Assembly (NCBI GenBank): GCA_945865375.1
Contig: CAMBEJ010000004.1
Location: forward strand, 19,654-83,653
Length of the DNA: 64,000 nucleotides
From: Akkermansia muciniphila
GTDB taxonomy: Bacteria > Verrucomicrobiota > Verrucomicrobiia > Limisphaerales > F1-80-MAGS106
Reading direction: 5' to 3'
Made by a program: the position numbers and the translations under genes. Positions 45,998 through 55,480 of the stretch are shown here, piece by piece. Below the pieces are notes generated by a model. It did no database searches, had not been told where the DNA came from, and saw only the letters and a list, made by a program, of their open reading frames with translations. Position 1 is the first letter of the stretch; each line of letters opens with the position of its first letter.

Positions 45998-47413
45998 CTA
46001 CCTGGCCGGGACAGGCGCCTGCGCGGGGGGTGTGGCTCCAGGTTTATCAGCCTGTTCGATCTGCGTTTCTCCCTGGAAAAGCGCGCGAAATCTGCCGAAT
46101 CTCCGAAGATCGAAGAAGGTCACGTACAACATAAACGAGATCAACAGCACCGCAAAAGCGGTCGTTGTATATTCCTGAAACCGCGCGCCCAAGGGGCGTC
46201 GGCGCACCGCTTCAATAAGAGAAAGAAGAATGTGGCCTCCATCCAGCACCGGAACAGGCAGGAGATTCATGATCGCCAGATTGATATTCAACAGCACCAG
46301 AAAACTCAGCGCCAACCGGTAGTCCTGATGAACTTGGGAAGCCAATATCGCCAGGATGCCGACAGGTCCGCTGAGATCCTTGGCCCCCACCCCCGTCTGC
46401 TTCGAATGCCAGAGAGCGCTGATGGTTTGAACGGTCTTGTCCCAGACATCGGAGATCTGAGCCCAGGGAGTCGGGCCCGGCCGTTGCTCCTTGTAAAATT
46501 GTTTGGAGCTGTTGCCGAGAGCCACACCGATCCGCCCAATTTTCGCCGCCGGATCTTCTTTCGGGGTGATCTGTTTGGTGAGCTTTTCCTTGGCACGTTC
46601 GATCTTGATCTCAGTAGCCTGACCTCCGCGCTTCTTGATGAGGCCGATGAGCTGTTCGCGGCTATAAATAGGAACGCCGGCGAACGCCAAGATGACGTCC
46701 TTCGACAGAAGGCCAGCCTCCGCCGCAGCACCGTCTGCTTGGACATCGATGACCTCGGGATGACCCTGGGGATTGAGTTCCAATAATTTTAAACCGTCGA
46801 TGGCTTCGCTGGCCTTGGCGGTCAATACGAAAGTCAGGCGTTTCCCCTGCCGCTCCATCACGACAGGCAACAAATAGGTCCTCGCCAGAGCCGTCGTGGT
46901 GTTCACATCGAACCACGATTTGACGGGCTTTCCGTTGACCTCGACGACCACGTCGCCTTCGCGAACACCCGCGAGGTACTCGGGCGATGACGGTTCGACA
47001 AAACCCACGATCGACGGGTCCACCATCACAGGGATGCCGGCAAAATAGATGAAAACCGCGATGGCGAACGCGAAGACCACGTTCATGAACGGCCCGGCAA
47101 AGGCCACGAGAATCTTGTGTAATGGTTTCGCCGGCGGCACAGCCTCCCCTGTGCCCCCCCCTTCCAGGGCCTCGGAGGTGATCATTTGGGGGAGCTTCAC
47201 GTACCCTCCCGCAGGGATCCAACGCCAAGAGTATTCAATGCCGTCCTTGGTCCAGCCAAAAATCTTGGGACCGAACCCAATCGCAAATGCCTCGACCTTC
47301 ATGCCACAACGGCGTGCGACCCAATAATGCCCAAATTCATGGACGAAAATGGCTGCCCCGAACAGACATATCACCGCGCCGACCACGTAAACGATATTAA
47401 ACAATTGTTCCAT
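45998..47413 (-). CDS. rseP: Site-2 intramembrane protease RseP
   Basis: 471 residues from ATG at 47413. The zinc site HEFGHYW is in the first helix, followed by PDZ modules (FVEPSSPEYLAGVREGD and DGAAAEAGLLSKDV) and the late NLLPVPVLDGGHI motif. It is a membrane protease that cleaves anti-sigma factors and signal-peptide remnants. It is directly followed by ispG, a common MEP-pathway arrangement, though dxr is not next to it here. Confidence 0.94.
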   Translation of the reverse strand: MEQLFNIVYVVGAVICLFGAAIFVHEFGHYWVARRCGMKVEAFAIGFGPKIFGWTKDGIEYSWRWIPAGGYVKLPQMITSEALEGGGTGEAVPPAKPLHKILVAFAGPFMNVVFAFAIAVFIYFAGIPVMVDPSIVGFVEPSSPEYLAGVREGDVVVEVNGKPVKSWFDVNTTTALARTYLLPVVMERQGKRLTFVLTAKASEAIDGLKLLELNPQGHPEVIDVQADGAAAEAGLLSKDVILAFAGVPIYSREQLIGLIKKRGGQATEIKIERAKEKLTKQITPKEDPAAKIGRIGVALGNSSKQFYKEQRPGPTPWAQISDVWDKTVQTISALWHSKQTGVGAKDLSGPVGILAILASQVHQDYRLALSFLVLLNINLAIMNLLPVPVLDGGHILLSLIEAVRRRPLGARFQEYTTTAFAVLLISFMLYVTFFDLRRFGRFRALFQGETQIEQADKPGATPPAQAPVPAR

Positions 47414-47503
47414 GCGAATTCTATGCCGATCCACGGCACGCTCTGGAATCTATATTCGACCCCCTAAAGATGCAACTTCCGTTCCATACTGAACAAGGCC
47501 GAC

Positions 47504-48736
47504 TCAGAACAAAAAGGAGTATCCCGCAGAAATAAGATGCACGTCAAACTCATAGCGCCCTCCAAAAATAGCATTATCCAAGGGCGAAATGGTCCGCGTC
47601 TCGTAGAATATCTTCCCGTAAGAAACTTCAAACCTGTGTTTTCCACAACGATACGAGAAGCCGGTCGTCAGCGCGTGCTGATTCGAATCAGGAATCACGG
47701 GCGAGAAGGTCCGGTCTGGAACAGGCGTTTCATAGTATTGATAGCCGGCCCGCCAACTCCACCCATCCCCGAGGTCCCAATCCCCCGCCAAGCCGGCTGT
47801 GAATGTGTTTCGCCATTCCTCAGCGACAATCCGGGAGGGGAGCAAAGCATTGTTCACACCGATGTCCAATGGCGGCGCGTCAAACCTGGAAAACTCAACC
47901 CATTCACCGCTCAGCTCTAGGCGGGCCCGATGACCCAACCGAATCCCATAACCGACCCCCACAATATTCGGGAAACCCACTTGGGTCTTGAAGGGGCTGT
48001 GATCCGAAAATCCAAGAGCCCCCGCCTCTGTTGGAAAGTGGCTCACATGGAAATCCCCGCTGTAATCGATGTCCGTCATGGATCGGTAGCTCAGCGCCAG
48101 CCGGTGCCCCTCCGCCAGGTCCCAGGATGCGCCGACAGTCACACCCACCCCGGTCCCATCCCCTTTTAATGCCGCCAACCCCTCAGGCTGCGCCGGATTT
48201 TGCGTCACCAGCGCCCAGGGGTAAAACTGGCGGAATTGGATCTGTGACCAATACAGATTTGCCGCAACCCCAACCTGCACGCTCTCACTCACCTTGTAAG
48301 CCACGGCAGGCGAAGCGCTCAGGGTGATCAGTTCGGCGAAGTGCGCCGTCGAATAATGCAAACCGCCCTGTGGATTCCACTCGCTCGAAACACCGTATGG
48401 GGTCGTCAACCCCACGCCAAACGCCCATCGACCCCCGGGTCCCTGGTTCGGAATCGCCGCAAAAACATTGGGGAAAAAATTCCAGGGATGCTGGCTTCGC
48501 TCAACGCCTCCGACCCCTCCAGCAGAAGCATAATCCACGCTCGCATAAATCATAGTCGGCGCAAAATCGACCTCCGATTCCCTCAGATCGACCAAATTCG
48601 CGGGATTATGGGCGACGGCGCTGGCATCCTCCACGTGCGCAAAACGGCCCCCGGCTCTGCCAAGACCAAACCCTCCCACCGGAGGGTTACGAAAGCCTTC
48701 CCCAACCGCGCTGACGGACAGAACGCAGAGGATCAA
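47504..48736 (-). CDS. FadL/OmpP1-type outer-membrane transport protein
   Basis: About 410 residues. The start has NPPVGGFGLGRAGGRFAHVEDASAVAHNPANLV, the typical N-terminal plug of the FadL/TodX family, and strands follow to FSYRCGKHRF and YSFLF at the C-terminus. No ATG fits; TTG at 48736 lies inside the signal peptide and CTG at about 48766 would include it (WACAAGLILCVLSVSA). It brings long-chain fatty acids or hydrophobic molecules across the outer membrane. It is divergent from the methyltransferase gene at 48993. Confidence 0.85.
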   Translation of the reverse strand: MILCVLSVSAVGEGFRNPPVGGFGLGRAGGRFAHVEDASAVAHNPANLVDLRESEVDFAPTMIYASVDYASAGGVGGVERSQHPWNFFPNVFAAIPNQGPGGRWAFGVGLTTPYGVSSEWNPQGGLHYSTAHFAELITLSASPAVAYKVSESVQVGVAANLYWSQIQFRQFYPWALVTQNPAQPEGLAALKGDGTGVGVTVGASWDLAEGHRLALSYRSMTDIDYSGDFHVSHFPTEAGALGFSDHSPFKTQVGFPNIVGVGYGIRLGHRARLELSGEWVEFSRFDAPPLDIGVNNALLPSRIVAEEWRNTFTAGLAGDWDLGDGWSWRAGYQYYETPVPDRTFSPVIPDSNQHALTTGFSYRCGKHRFEVSYGKIFYETRTISPLDNAIFGGRYEFDVHLISAGYSFLF

Positions 48737-48992
48737 CCCCGCAGCGCACGCCCAAATAGATTGCAGCGATTGGGCTCTGGAAGGACACGTTCGAAAAGGA
48801 AGTGTGGTTTCATGAGTTCAGAATCCATCGTCCGCCACGCCGCACCGCATGGCAAGAAAAAGACTATCCAAGTATCCCAATTTCCATTATTCCATCAAAC
48901 CAGCTGCGGGTTTGAACCAGAACAAAACACTCCTGTTCCGCCCTCTTGGAATAACGCCAAGGCTCGACGGCGTGATGGGGCCTTTGTCCGCT

Positions 48993-49385
48993 ATGGATAG
49001 TAAGCTAACAACAAACCTGGGTGAAAAGGACAATTTCATCGTCTTTCTCAACAGCCAGGGTGTCGAAGCCCGACGAACCCTCCTTCGCCTCACGCGCTAC
49101 CTTGCAGTCTTCGAAGTCTACAATCCCTACAGCATTTTGCAGATGTCGGAGGTGCTCGGAGAGTTCCGAATCATCGTCAACGACCGGATGATCTATTCCG
49201 GCAGGGGCATCGTCAGCAACTTGGTCAACACCGGCATCCTGCTGGTTTGCGAGGCCACTCTCGACGAATCCTGGCTCGATGTGAATCTCTTCTCGCCGGT
49301 AAACAAAACAGGGAAGCTTCGGGAGACATTTGGCGATTTTTTCACGGAATGGAAAAAAAAATCTCACCGTCCACGCGGATTATAA
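48993..49385 (+). CDS. N-terminal part of a PhcB-like SAM methyltransferase
   Basis: From ATG at 48993 (MDSKLTTNLG): a PilZ-like region, SQGVEARRTLLRLTRYLAVF, EVYNPYSILQMSEVLGEFRI, NDRMIYSGRGIVSNLVNTG. The frame reaches FGDFFTEW at a run of nine A (49351-49359), then ends soon in the wrong frame (KKKSHRPRGL). The true continuation is in the next frame (49330-50430). The family (fatty-acid methyl ester extracellular-factor synthases) normally has both parts in one chain of about 460-500 residues. An ATG at 48849 gives a longer, less conserved start. Confidence 0.7.
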   Translation: MDSKLTTNLGEKDNFIVFLNSQGVEARRTLLRLTRYLAVFEVYNPYSILQMSEVLGEFRIIVNDRMIYSGRGIVSNLVNTGILLVCEATLDESWLDVNLFSPVNKTGKLRETFGDFFTEWKKKSHRPRGL

Positions 49386-50430
49386 AGTGGTGGTGTCGGA
49401 CGTGCATAATTTTTTCGTCGACCTGCGTCGGTGGCTCGATCAAGTCGAGATGGGCATCCGGTCAGCCGCCCAGGGAAACCGGCTTGAGATGGAGAAGGAA
49501 ATCATTGCGCAGCTTCGCACTTCCATCCTGCCGGCCCTCGATGAGCGGTTCGGAGAATTCGACCTGGTTTCGCGGACGATCGACAAAGATCTGGAACCCC
49601 TGCATCGAAACTATGTCAAGCGGCAGCTCCATCCACACGTCCTCTGCTCCCCGTTCGCCTACAGGACTTTTCGGAAGCCACTGGGTTACGCCGGCGATTA
49701 CGAGATGGTGAATATGATCCTGCGCGATCCGCACGAGGGAAGCACGCTTTTCGCCAAGGTGCTGAACGTTTGGCTGCTCGATCAACCCAGCGCCAGGGCG
49801 CACCGAAACCGCGCGATATTTCTTCAAAACGCTCTCACCATGGAAACAGAACGCTCCGCCAGCCTCGGGAGGAAGGCCCGGATACTCAACCTGGGGTGCG
49901 GGCCCGCCATGCAGACACAGCGATTTATCGAACACTCCGGGAGTTCCGACCACGCCCATATCAAGCTCCTCGATTTTAATGACGAAACCCTCCTGCACAC
50001 CCGCACAACTCTCGAAACCCTCCGATCCCGCTATCAACGATCCATCGTGATCGAAACGGAGCAGAAATTCGTCCACCAGATCTTGAAGGACTCGGGGCGC
50101 CCCGTGAGGCCGCCGCGCGAAGAGCATTACGACCTGATTTATTGCGCCGGACTGTTTGACTACCTAAGCGATCGAATCTGCAAGCGTCTCATGAACTATT
50201 TCTACGAGTTCCTGGCGCCTGCCGGTCTCCTTCTGGCCACGAATGTGGACTCCTCCAACCCCAATCGCCATTGCATGGCCTATATCCTGGAATGGCATTT
50301 GTTCTATCGAAGCCTTAAAGAATTCGCCTCGTTCAAGCCCGACGCCGCACCGGACTCGAGCATCTCTGTCGAGGCCGATGATACGAACGTGAACATTTTT
50401 ATCAAAGTCCGGAAACCGGATGTGGCCTGA
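49330..50430 (+). CDS. PhcB-like SAM methyltransferase, catalytic part
   Basis: After KKNLTVHADYKVVVSDVHNFF come a helical region and the class I SAM fold: ILNLGCGPAMQTQRFIE, KLLDFNDETL, YDLIYCAGLFDYLSD, and LLLATNVDSSNPNRH. The YVKRQLHPHVLCSPFAYRTFRKP and PLGYAGDYEMVNMI blocks are typical of the 3-hydroxy-fatty-acid methyl ester (extracellular factor) synthases related to Ralstonia PhcB. The first 10 codons of this ORF overlap the N-terminal part in another frame. It would make a diffusible fatty-acid methyl ester signal. Its stop precedes the kinase gene by a few bases in the overlap zone. Confidence 0.75.
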   Translation: MAIFSRNGKKNLTVHADYKVVVSDVHNFFVDLRRWLDQVEMGIRSAAQGNRLEMEKEIIAQLRTSILPALDERFGEFDLVSRTIDKDLEPLHRNYVKRQLHPHVLCSPFAYRTFRKPLGYAGDYEMVNMILRDPHEGSTLFAKVLNVWLLDQPSARAHRNRAIFLQNALTMETERSASLGRKARILNLGCGPAMQTQRFIEHSGSSDHAHIKLLDFNDETLLHTRTTLETLRSRYQRSIVIETEQKFVHQILKDSGRPVRPPREEHYDLIYCAGLFDYLSDRICKRLMNYFYEFLAPAGLLLATNVDSSNPNRHCMAYILEWHLFYRSLKEFASFKPDAAPDSSISVEADDTNVNIFIKVRKPDVA

Positions 50431-50731
50431 AAAATCAACAAGGCTCAAGGAGCCGGAGTTCCGGGAGGCGTTCGAGAAAAACGAGCGTCGGGTACGGATT
50501 CGCACGGACAAACTTGCGTGTCTGCTCACCGTGGTTCTCATGCCGCTGGGGATTGCCCTGGACAGGGTCGTTTATCCCGAGGATGTCGGGTTCTTTTTGA
50601 AGCTGCGGTTGATCTGCTCCTTGATGGTGGGCGTGGTTTGGGGGCTGCATCACACGTCCTGGGGTGGGCGCCATTACCCATGGATTGGCCTTCCAATGGT
50701 CTTCTTTCCATCTTTTTTATCGCTGTCATGA
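50420..50731 (+). CDS. N-terminal part of the PhcS-like sensor kinase
   Basis: 104 residues with two helices (ACLLTVVLMPLGIALDRVV and LICSLMVGVVWGLHH), VRIRTDKLA and GGRHYPWIGLPMVFF before a stop at 50731. The T6 run at about 50709-50714 marks the frameshift; adding one T gives PSFFIAVMIACTADPAG, joining the main kinase ORF. Its ATG overlaps the end of the methyltransferase gene by 11 bases. Confidence 0.65.
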   Translation: MWPEKSTRLKEPEFREAFEKNERRVRIRTDKLACLLTVVLMPLGIALDRVVYPEDVGFFLKLRLICSLMVGVVWGLHHTSWGGRHYPWIGLPMVFFPSFLSLS

Positions 50732-53040
50732 TCGCCTGCACCGCTGACCCCGCAGGATCCCCTTACTACGCCGGGCTGAGTCTCATCCTGCTGGCTGTCA
50801 GCGCGGTAGGCCACTGGACCCTCGCTGAATCCGTCATCTCGTTCGTTGGGATCATGGAGTTCTACTCCCTCGCCTGCCTCATGCAAACCACCTCAGTGAG
50901 CAACCCCATGTTCCTGAGCAACCTTTATTTTTTGAGCCTCACAGGGATTATTGTCATCACCGGAAACTACCTCTACAACCGGCTCCTATTCAGCGAATTC
51001 GAGCTCCGTTTCGAACTCGCCGAGAACAGGAGGCTCTTGGAGGATAACAACCGTAAACTTGTGGAACTGGACAAAATAAAGAGCCGCTTCTTTGCGAACA
51101 TCAGCCATGAGCTTCGAACTCCTCTGACCCTGGTTCTTGGACCGCTTGAAGCCTTGCGGCGACACGGCTCAACGTTGCCTGCACACAGTGTCACAACGCA
51201 TCTCGACACCATGTGGACCCACGGCCTCGGATTGCTCAAACTCATCAACGAGTTGCTCGACCTAGTCCGGCTGGAATCCGGAAAAATGGAGCTCCACTTA
51301 GAGCCTGCGGACGTCGTACAGTTCGTCAAGGGCTTGGTGAACTCTTTGCAAACCGCAGCCCGTGAAAAAAGGATCACCCTCGAATGCGTCACCAACGAGG
51401 GTGCCGGATGCCTCCTCATGGACCTGAACAAATGGGAACGGATCCTCCTCAACCTCCTCTTTAATGCCCTCAAATTCACAGCCTCGGGCGGCCATGTTTC
51501 CATCTCGGTGGCAAAAGTGGCAAGCCGATGCTTCATCGAGGTGAGCGACAGCGGGATCGGTATCAGCAAAGATCATCTCCCGTTTGTCTTCGACCGATTC
51601 TGGCAGGCGGACACCTCAGCAAGCAGGAAATTCCAAGGCACAGGGCTCGGGCTCGCCATGGTCCGGGAATTGGTCGAGGTCCAGGGAGGCTCCGTGACCG
51701 TCAAGAGCGCTCTTGGTCAGGGAACCGTTTTCACCGTTTCCATGCCCTGGGAAAGCGCCGACGCGTCGCCGTCCCCCGCAGTGCGACTCACTGAAACCGG
51801 CCTCTCGCCAGAACGTTTCAACTCCCTGGCAAGCCGGGCTCAAGTCACTCCGGGTTTCGGCGCCTCCATGCTGGAGGTGGAGACGGGAATCAATCCACTC
51901 AAACCATCCGTGCTGATCGCGGATGACGAACCGGACATGTTGCAGTTCCTCCGATCCATGCTGAGCCACCGGTTCCAGATCATTGAGGCTGTCGACGGCC
52001 AGCAAGCTCTCGAGAAGGCGGCCCAATTTCTTCCGGACGTCGTGATCCTAGACATGATGATGCCTGAAAAGGATGGCCTGCAAGTCTGCCGGGAGCTCCG
52101 GGCACGAACGCCCACACAAACGATCCCGGTCCTGCTCGTCACCGCGAGAGCCGATGATGAAACCAAACTGGCCGCCCTGAGCGCGGGCGCGAATGACTTT
52201 ATCTCGAAGCCCTTTTCAACCACGGAACTGCTCGTCCGTGCAAGCAACCTCGCCCAGTCTCATCAGCTCCAGAAAATGCTCACCGCTCAGAACCGCAAGC
52301 TGGAAGCGACCCTGGATCAACTCAAGGAAACTCAAACGCAGCTCGTGCAGAGGGAAAAACTCGCATCCCTCGGCCGGATGAGCGCGGGCATCATCCACGA
52401 GATCAACAACCCTTTGAATTATGCCACCACGGGAGTCTTCAACCTCCGCACGTTTTCTTCGAAGCTCCCCCAAGCAGAGTCAGACGACTTCGACGACACG
52501 CTGAGGGATGTCACCGATGGACTCGAGCGAATAAAACAGATCATCTCGGACTTGGGAACATTCACCCACCCTGACAACCTTCGGCGCAGCCCCCAGAAAG
52601 TACGCGCTCTTGTGGAAGCGTCCTTGCGCCTTTTGTCTAGCGAATGGAAGGAGAATATCCTCATCCACACGGACGTCGATGAGCCCATCGAGATTGATAT
52701 CAACGGCAACCAGATCACTCAGGTCCTCATGAACCTCATCCAAAACTCCTTCGATGCGCTCAGAAGCCAAAACACGACTGATGCAGCCGTGACCATCACG
52801 GCTCGCGACCTCCCTGACCGAGTGCTGCTCTCGGTTCGGGACAACGGCCCGGGCATCCCGCAGGAAAACCTGAACAGGGTGTTCGATCCTTTTTTCACGA
52901 CCAAAGAAGTCGGGGCGGGAATGGGACTCGGACTCAGCATCTCCTTTAGCATCATGCAAGAGCATGGGGGAAGAATCATGGTGGAAAGCCGTCCCGGGCA
53001 CTTCACGGATTTCACCTTGGATTTCCCAAAAAAGATATGA
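50518..53040 (+). CDS. PhcS-like hybrid sensor histidine kinase
   Basis: The kinase frame is real from about 50705. Helices (FIAVMIACT, YYAGLSLILLAVSAVGHW, LTGIIVITGNYLY) continue the membrane part of the N-terminal fragment. Then HisKA with FFANISHELRTPL (phospho-His) and a first ATPase domain (LLNLLFNALKF, GTGLGLAMV); a receiver (VLIADDEPDMLQFL, VVILDMMMPEKDG with the Asp, PVLLVTARADDETK); and a second HisKA/ATPase (RMSAGIIHEINNPLN, MNLIQNSFDALRS, GMGLGLSISFSIM). It may sense the methyl ester made by the upstream enzyme, by analogy to PhcS. Confidence 0.8.
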   Translation: MSAHRGSHAAGDCPGQGRLSRGCRVLFEAAVDLLLDGGRGLGAASHVLGWAPLPMDWPSNGLLSIFFIAVMIACTADPAGSPYYAGLSLILLAVSAVGHWTLAESVISFVGIMEFYSLACLMQTTSVSNPMFLSNLYFLSLTGIIVITGNYLYNRLLFSEFELRFELAENRRLLEDNNRKLVELDKIKSRFFANISHELRTPLTLVLGPLEALRRHGSTLPAHSVTTHLDTMWTHGLGLLKLINELLDLVRLESGKMELHLEPADVVQFVKGLVNSLQTAAREKRITLECVTNEGAGCLLMDLNKWERILLNLLFNALKFTASGGHVSISVAKVASRCFIEVSDSGIGISKDHLPFVFDRFWQADTSASRKFQGTGLGLAMVRELVEVQGGSVTVKSALGQGTVFTVSMPWESADASPSPAVRLTETGLSPERFNSLASRAQVTPGFGASMLEVETGINPLKPSVLIADDEPDMLQFLRSMLSHRFQIIEAVDGQQALEKAAQFLPDVVILDMMMPEKDGLQVCRELRARTPTQTIPVLLVTARADDETKLAALSAGANDFISKPFSTTELLVRASNLAQSHQLQKMLTAQNRKLEATLDQLKETQTQLVQREKLASLGRMSAGIIHEINNPLNYATTGVFNLRTFSSKLPQAESDDFDDTLRDVTDGLERIKQIISDLGTFTHPDNLRRSPQKVRALVEASLRLLSSEWKENILIHTDVDEPIEIDINGNQITQVLMNLIQNSFDALRSQNTTDAAVTITARDLPDRVLLSVRDNGPGIPQENLNRVFDPFFTTKEVGAGMGLGLSISFSIMQEHGGRIMVESRPGHFTDFTLDFPKKI

Positions 53041-53136
53041 GAATGAGGCCTCGACTAAAGTTTTCCTAAACCATCCGGGCTATGTGCTGATGCCTTTTTT
53101 CCCAGGATGGGCTGGTGTGCGCGGCACGGAAACATT

Positions 53137-54402
53137 ATGTACAATTTCTACGACTACAAACGATATGTAATTCTTTACGTGGACGACGAAGTCCAGTCGC
53201 TGAACCAATTCACCAAAGCCTTCGAGAAAACATTCCGGATCCTGACCGCAGGCAACGTCAAGGATGCCATCGGGTTGCTCGAGGAACACCGAATGGATAT
53301 CGGTATTCTCATTACGGATCAGCGTATGCCTGGTGAACAGGGCGTCCGGTTGCTTGAGCAGGCCCGTCAGCTCCAACCGCGGGTCGTCAGGATTCTGACC
53401 ACAGCCTACTCCGACCTGGATGCCGCCATCGAAGCCGTCAATGCGGGTGCCATCTACCGTTACATCCACAAGCCGTGGGATCCGCCGGAGCTTGAGTCCA
53501 CCCTGCGCCGAGCGATGGAGTTCTTCATCGTCCAGTTTGAACGCGATCAACTGCTCCGCGAAAAACTGTCCGTTTTGCACAAAATGATGATCACAGACCG
53601 CGTGATCAGCCTCGGTGTGCTCGCGGCAGGGATCGGACATCACGTCCGCAATTCCCTGGTCGCGGTCAGGACATTCCTCGACCTTGCGCCCTCCAAACTG
53701 AACGAAGAAAACCTGAATCTCGACGAACTTCGCAACCCGAATTTCTGGATTGATTTCTACCAGCACGTCCTGTCGCAGGTCAACCGGATCACCTCCCTCC
53801 TTCACACCCTCGAAACCGCACCGAGTTTTGCCGGCGGCCCGTTCACCGACCATGTCAAACTGAGGGATGTGCTCTCCGCCGCCGCCGACACTGTCTCGCT
53901 GAGGCTTGCCGAAAAGGAGATCGTCCTCATCGGAAATATCCCGGATGACATTCCGGAACTGACTGTGGACAACAAAAAATTCACCCGTTTGTTTGAAGCC
54001 CTGCTGGAGGATGAAATCACTATTCTCCCTCAGGGAGCAAGGATCGAAATCACAGCTAAAGCCCTGACTCTCCCGGAAAATGAGGAAAAATGGGTTCAGA
54101 TCGAAATCCGTGACGACGGCCCTGGGCTGCCAGAAAATTCCATCAGGGCGATTTTCGATCCGTTCTTCATTCGGGCTGACCAGCCGAAGGAGTTCGGCCT
54201 CAATTTGATGACATGCTATTTTATCACCTACCACCACGGCGGTGATATCGCGGTGGAAAACAACCCGGGAACCGGCGTGCTTTTCCGCTTAAAGTTCCCC
54301 GTAAACCCGAAGCCGATGGATCCGTGCGACGAAGAAAAGCACTTCCTCTCAAAAGCGCTCATGAACGAAGTTCTATGGGAGCGCCTTCTCGCAGGGAGCT
54401 AG
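53137..54402 (+). CDS. PhcR/PhcQ-like response regulator with histidine-kinase module
   Basis: 421 residues from ATG at 53137 (MYNFYDYKRYVILYVDDE). Receiver: VDDE acidic pair, ILITDQRMPGEQG with the phospho-Asp, and LTTAYSDLDAAIEAV then YRYIHKPWDP. A kinase-like half follows: GHHVRNSLVAVRTFLDL with the His, and IRDDGPGLPENS, FIRADQPKEFGLNL and GTGVLFRLKFP. This REC-plus-HATPase layout matches Ralstonia PhcR/PhcQ. No DNA-binding domain. It follows the kinase by 96 bases. Confidence 0.8.
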   Translation: MYNFYDYKRYVILYVDDEVQSLNQFTKAFEKTFRILTAGNVKDAIGLLEEHRMDIGILITDQRMPGEQGVRLLEQARQLQPRVVRILTTAYSDLDAAIEAVNAGAIYRYIHKPWDPPELESTLRRAMEFFIVQFERDQLLREKLSVLHKMMITDRVISLGVLAAGIGHHVRNSLVAVRTFLDLAPSKLNEENLNLDELRNPNFWIDFYQHVLSQVNRITSLLHTLETAPSFAGGPFTDHVKLRDVLSAAADTVSLRLAEKEIVLIGNIPDDIPELTVDNKKFTRLFEALLEDEITILPQGARIEITAKALTLPENEEKWVQIEIRDDGPGLPENSIRAIFDPFFIRADQPKEFGLNLMTCYFITYHHGGDIAVENNPGTGVLFRLKFPVNPKPMDPCDEEKHFLSKALMNEVLWERLLAGS

Positions 54403-54586
54403 ACTTGATGTCAACTCATGAAAGCCATGTCCGCCTCTCAAAAACTCTCACTCTCGGAGCAAAAACGCGCCGTCAAGATCGGGTAGGGGTGGCAATTCCG
54501 CCCTCTTCAGCGCGGGAGAGGAGGTCGTCGCGCGACGGTCTTGCCCCCCGGTTCAACCCGCCCACGGTTCGGAAGGCTCCCCTTGA

Positions 54587-55339
54587 TCAGTCCCGTTCCC
54601 GGCCGCCGCGCGCCAACATCAGGAGTTGCAACAGTTGCAGCACGGAGGCCACCAGGCCCGCCACGTAGGTCATGGCTGCCGCGCTCAACACAGCACTCAC
54701 CCCCGGCGCTTCGCTTTGCTGAATCAAGCCTAGCTTCGAAAGTTGTTCCTTGGCCCTCCGGCTAGCGTCAAATTCCACTGGCAACGTCACGAGTTGAAAG
54801 AGCGTGATGATGGAAAAAATCGCGATCGCAAGGCCAATCGCCATCGGGAAAAACTTCGGGATGATCATCCCTAAAACCAAAATCCCCATCCAAGCCATGC
54901 TCGCAAACTGAGTGGCTGGAACCATAAACATCCGGAAATGCAGCGGAGCGTAGGCGGCTTTATGCTGCAACGCGTGACCTGCCTCATGCGCTGCCACCCC
55001 GACAGCAGCCAGGGATGTGCTGTGGTAATTCTCCGAAGACAAACACAATTGCCGCCTCGTCGGGTCGTAATGATCCGTGAGATGACCTTGAACCTCCGAG
55101 ACAGGCATGTCGCGGAGCCCTGCCCGGTCCAGAATCTCCCGAGCCGCCTCCGCGCCGGTGATCCGTGATAAAGTCCCCACTTGAGAGTATTTCTTATACG
55201 TCGAGCTCAGCTTGATCTGCGCGTAAAAGCCCAACAACATCCCCGGAATCGCAAACCACCAATAATCCGCGAACAAGAATCCAAACATAGCTGTCATAGT
55301 AATTCCAATTGTCTCGATTGCTGAAACTGCCACGGGCAT
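54587..55339 (-). CDS. YugP-family membrane zinc metallopeptidase
   Basis: About 250 residues; MPVAVSAIE (55339) or MTAMFGF (55297) are likely starts. An N-terminal helix (WWFAIPGMLLGFYAQIKL), then GVAAHEAGHALQHK (zinc site), three more helices, and LPVEFDASRRAKEQL near the end. This is a membrane-embedded zincin family whose role is poorly known. The 54403-54586 gap before it holds nothing I can support. Confidence 0.85.
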   Translation of the reverse strand: MPVAVSAIETIGITMTAMFGFLFADYWWFAIPGMLLGFYAQIKLSSTYKKYSQVGTLSRITGAEAAREILDRAGLRDMPVSEVQGHLTDHYDPTRRQLCLSSENYHSTSLAAVGVAAHEAGHALQHKAAYAPLHFRMFMVPATQFASMAWMGILVLGMIIPKFFPMAIGLAIAIFSIITLFQLVTLPVEFDASRRAKEQLSKLGLIQQSEAPGVSAVLSAAAMTYVAGLVASVLQLLQLLMLARGGRERD

Positions 55340-55480
55340 CGCATTCTCGCGACGCGCACTCTGACCACCACCATAACACAAATCATCCTGAAGGCAAAAA
55401 TCAGCGCGCTCGCGCCCCCAACAGCTCTCAGTTTGGCCGCCACAGTGGGGTAGACCTCCACTGCCAGTCGTGGGGCTCTT

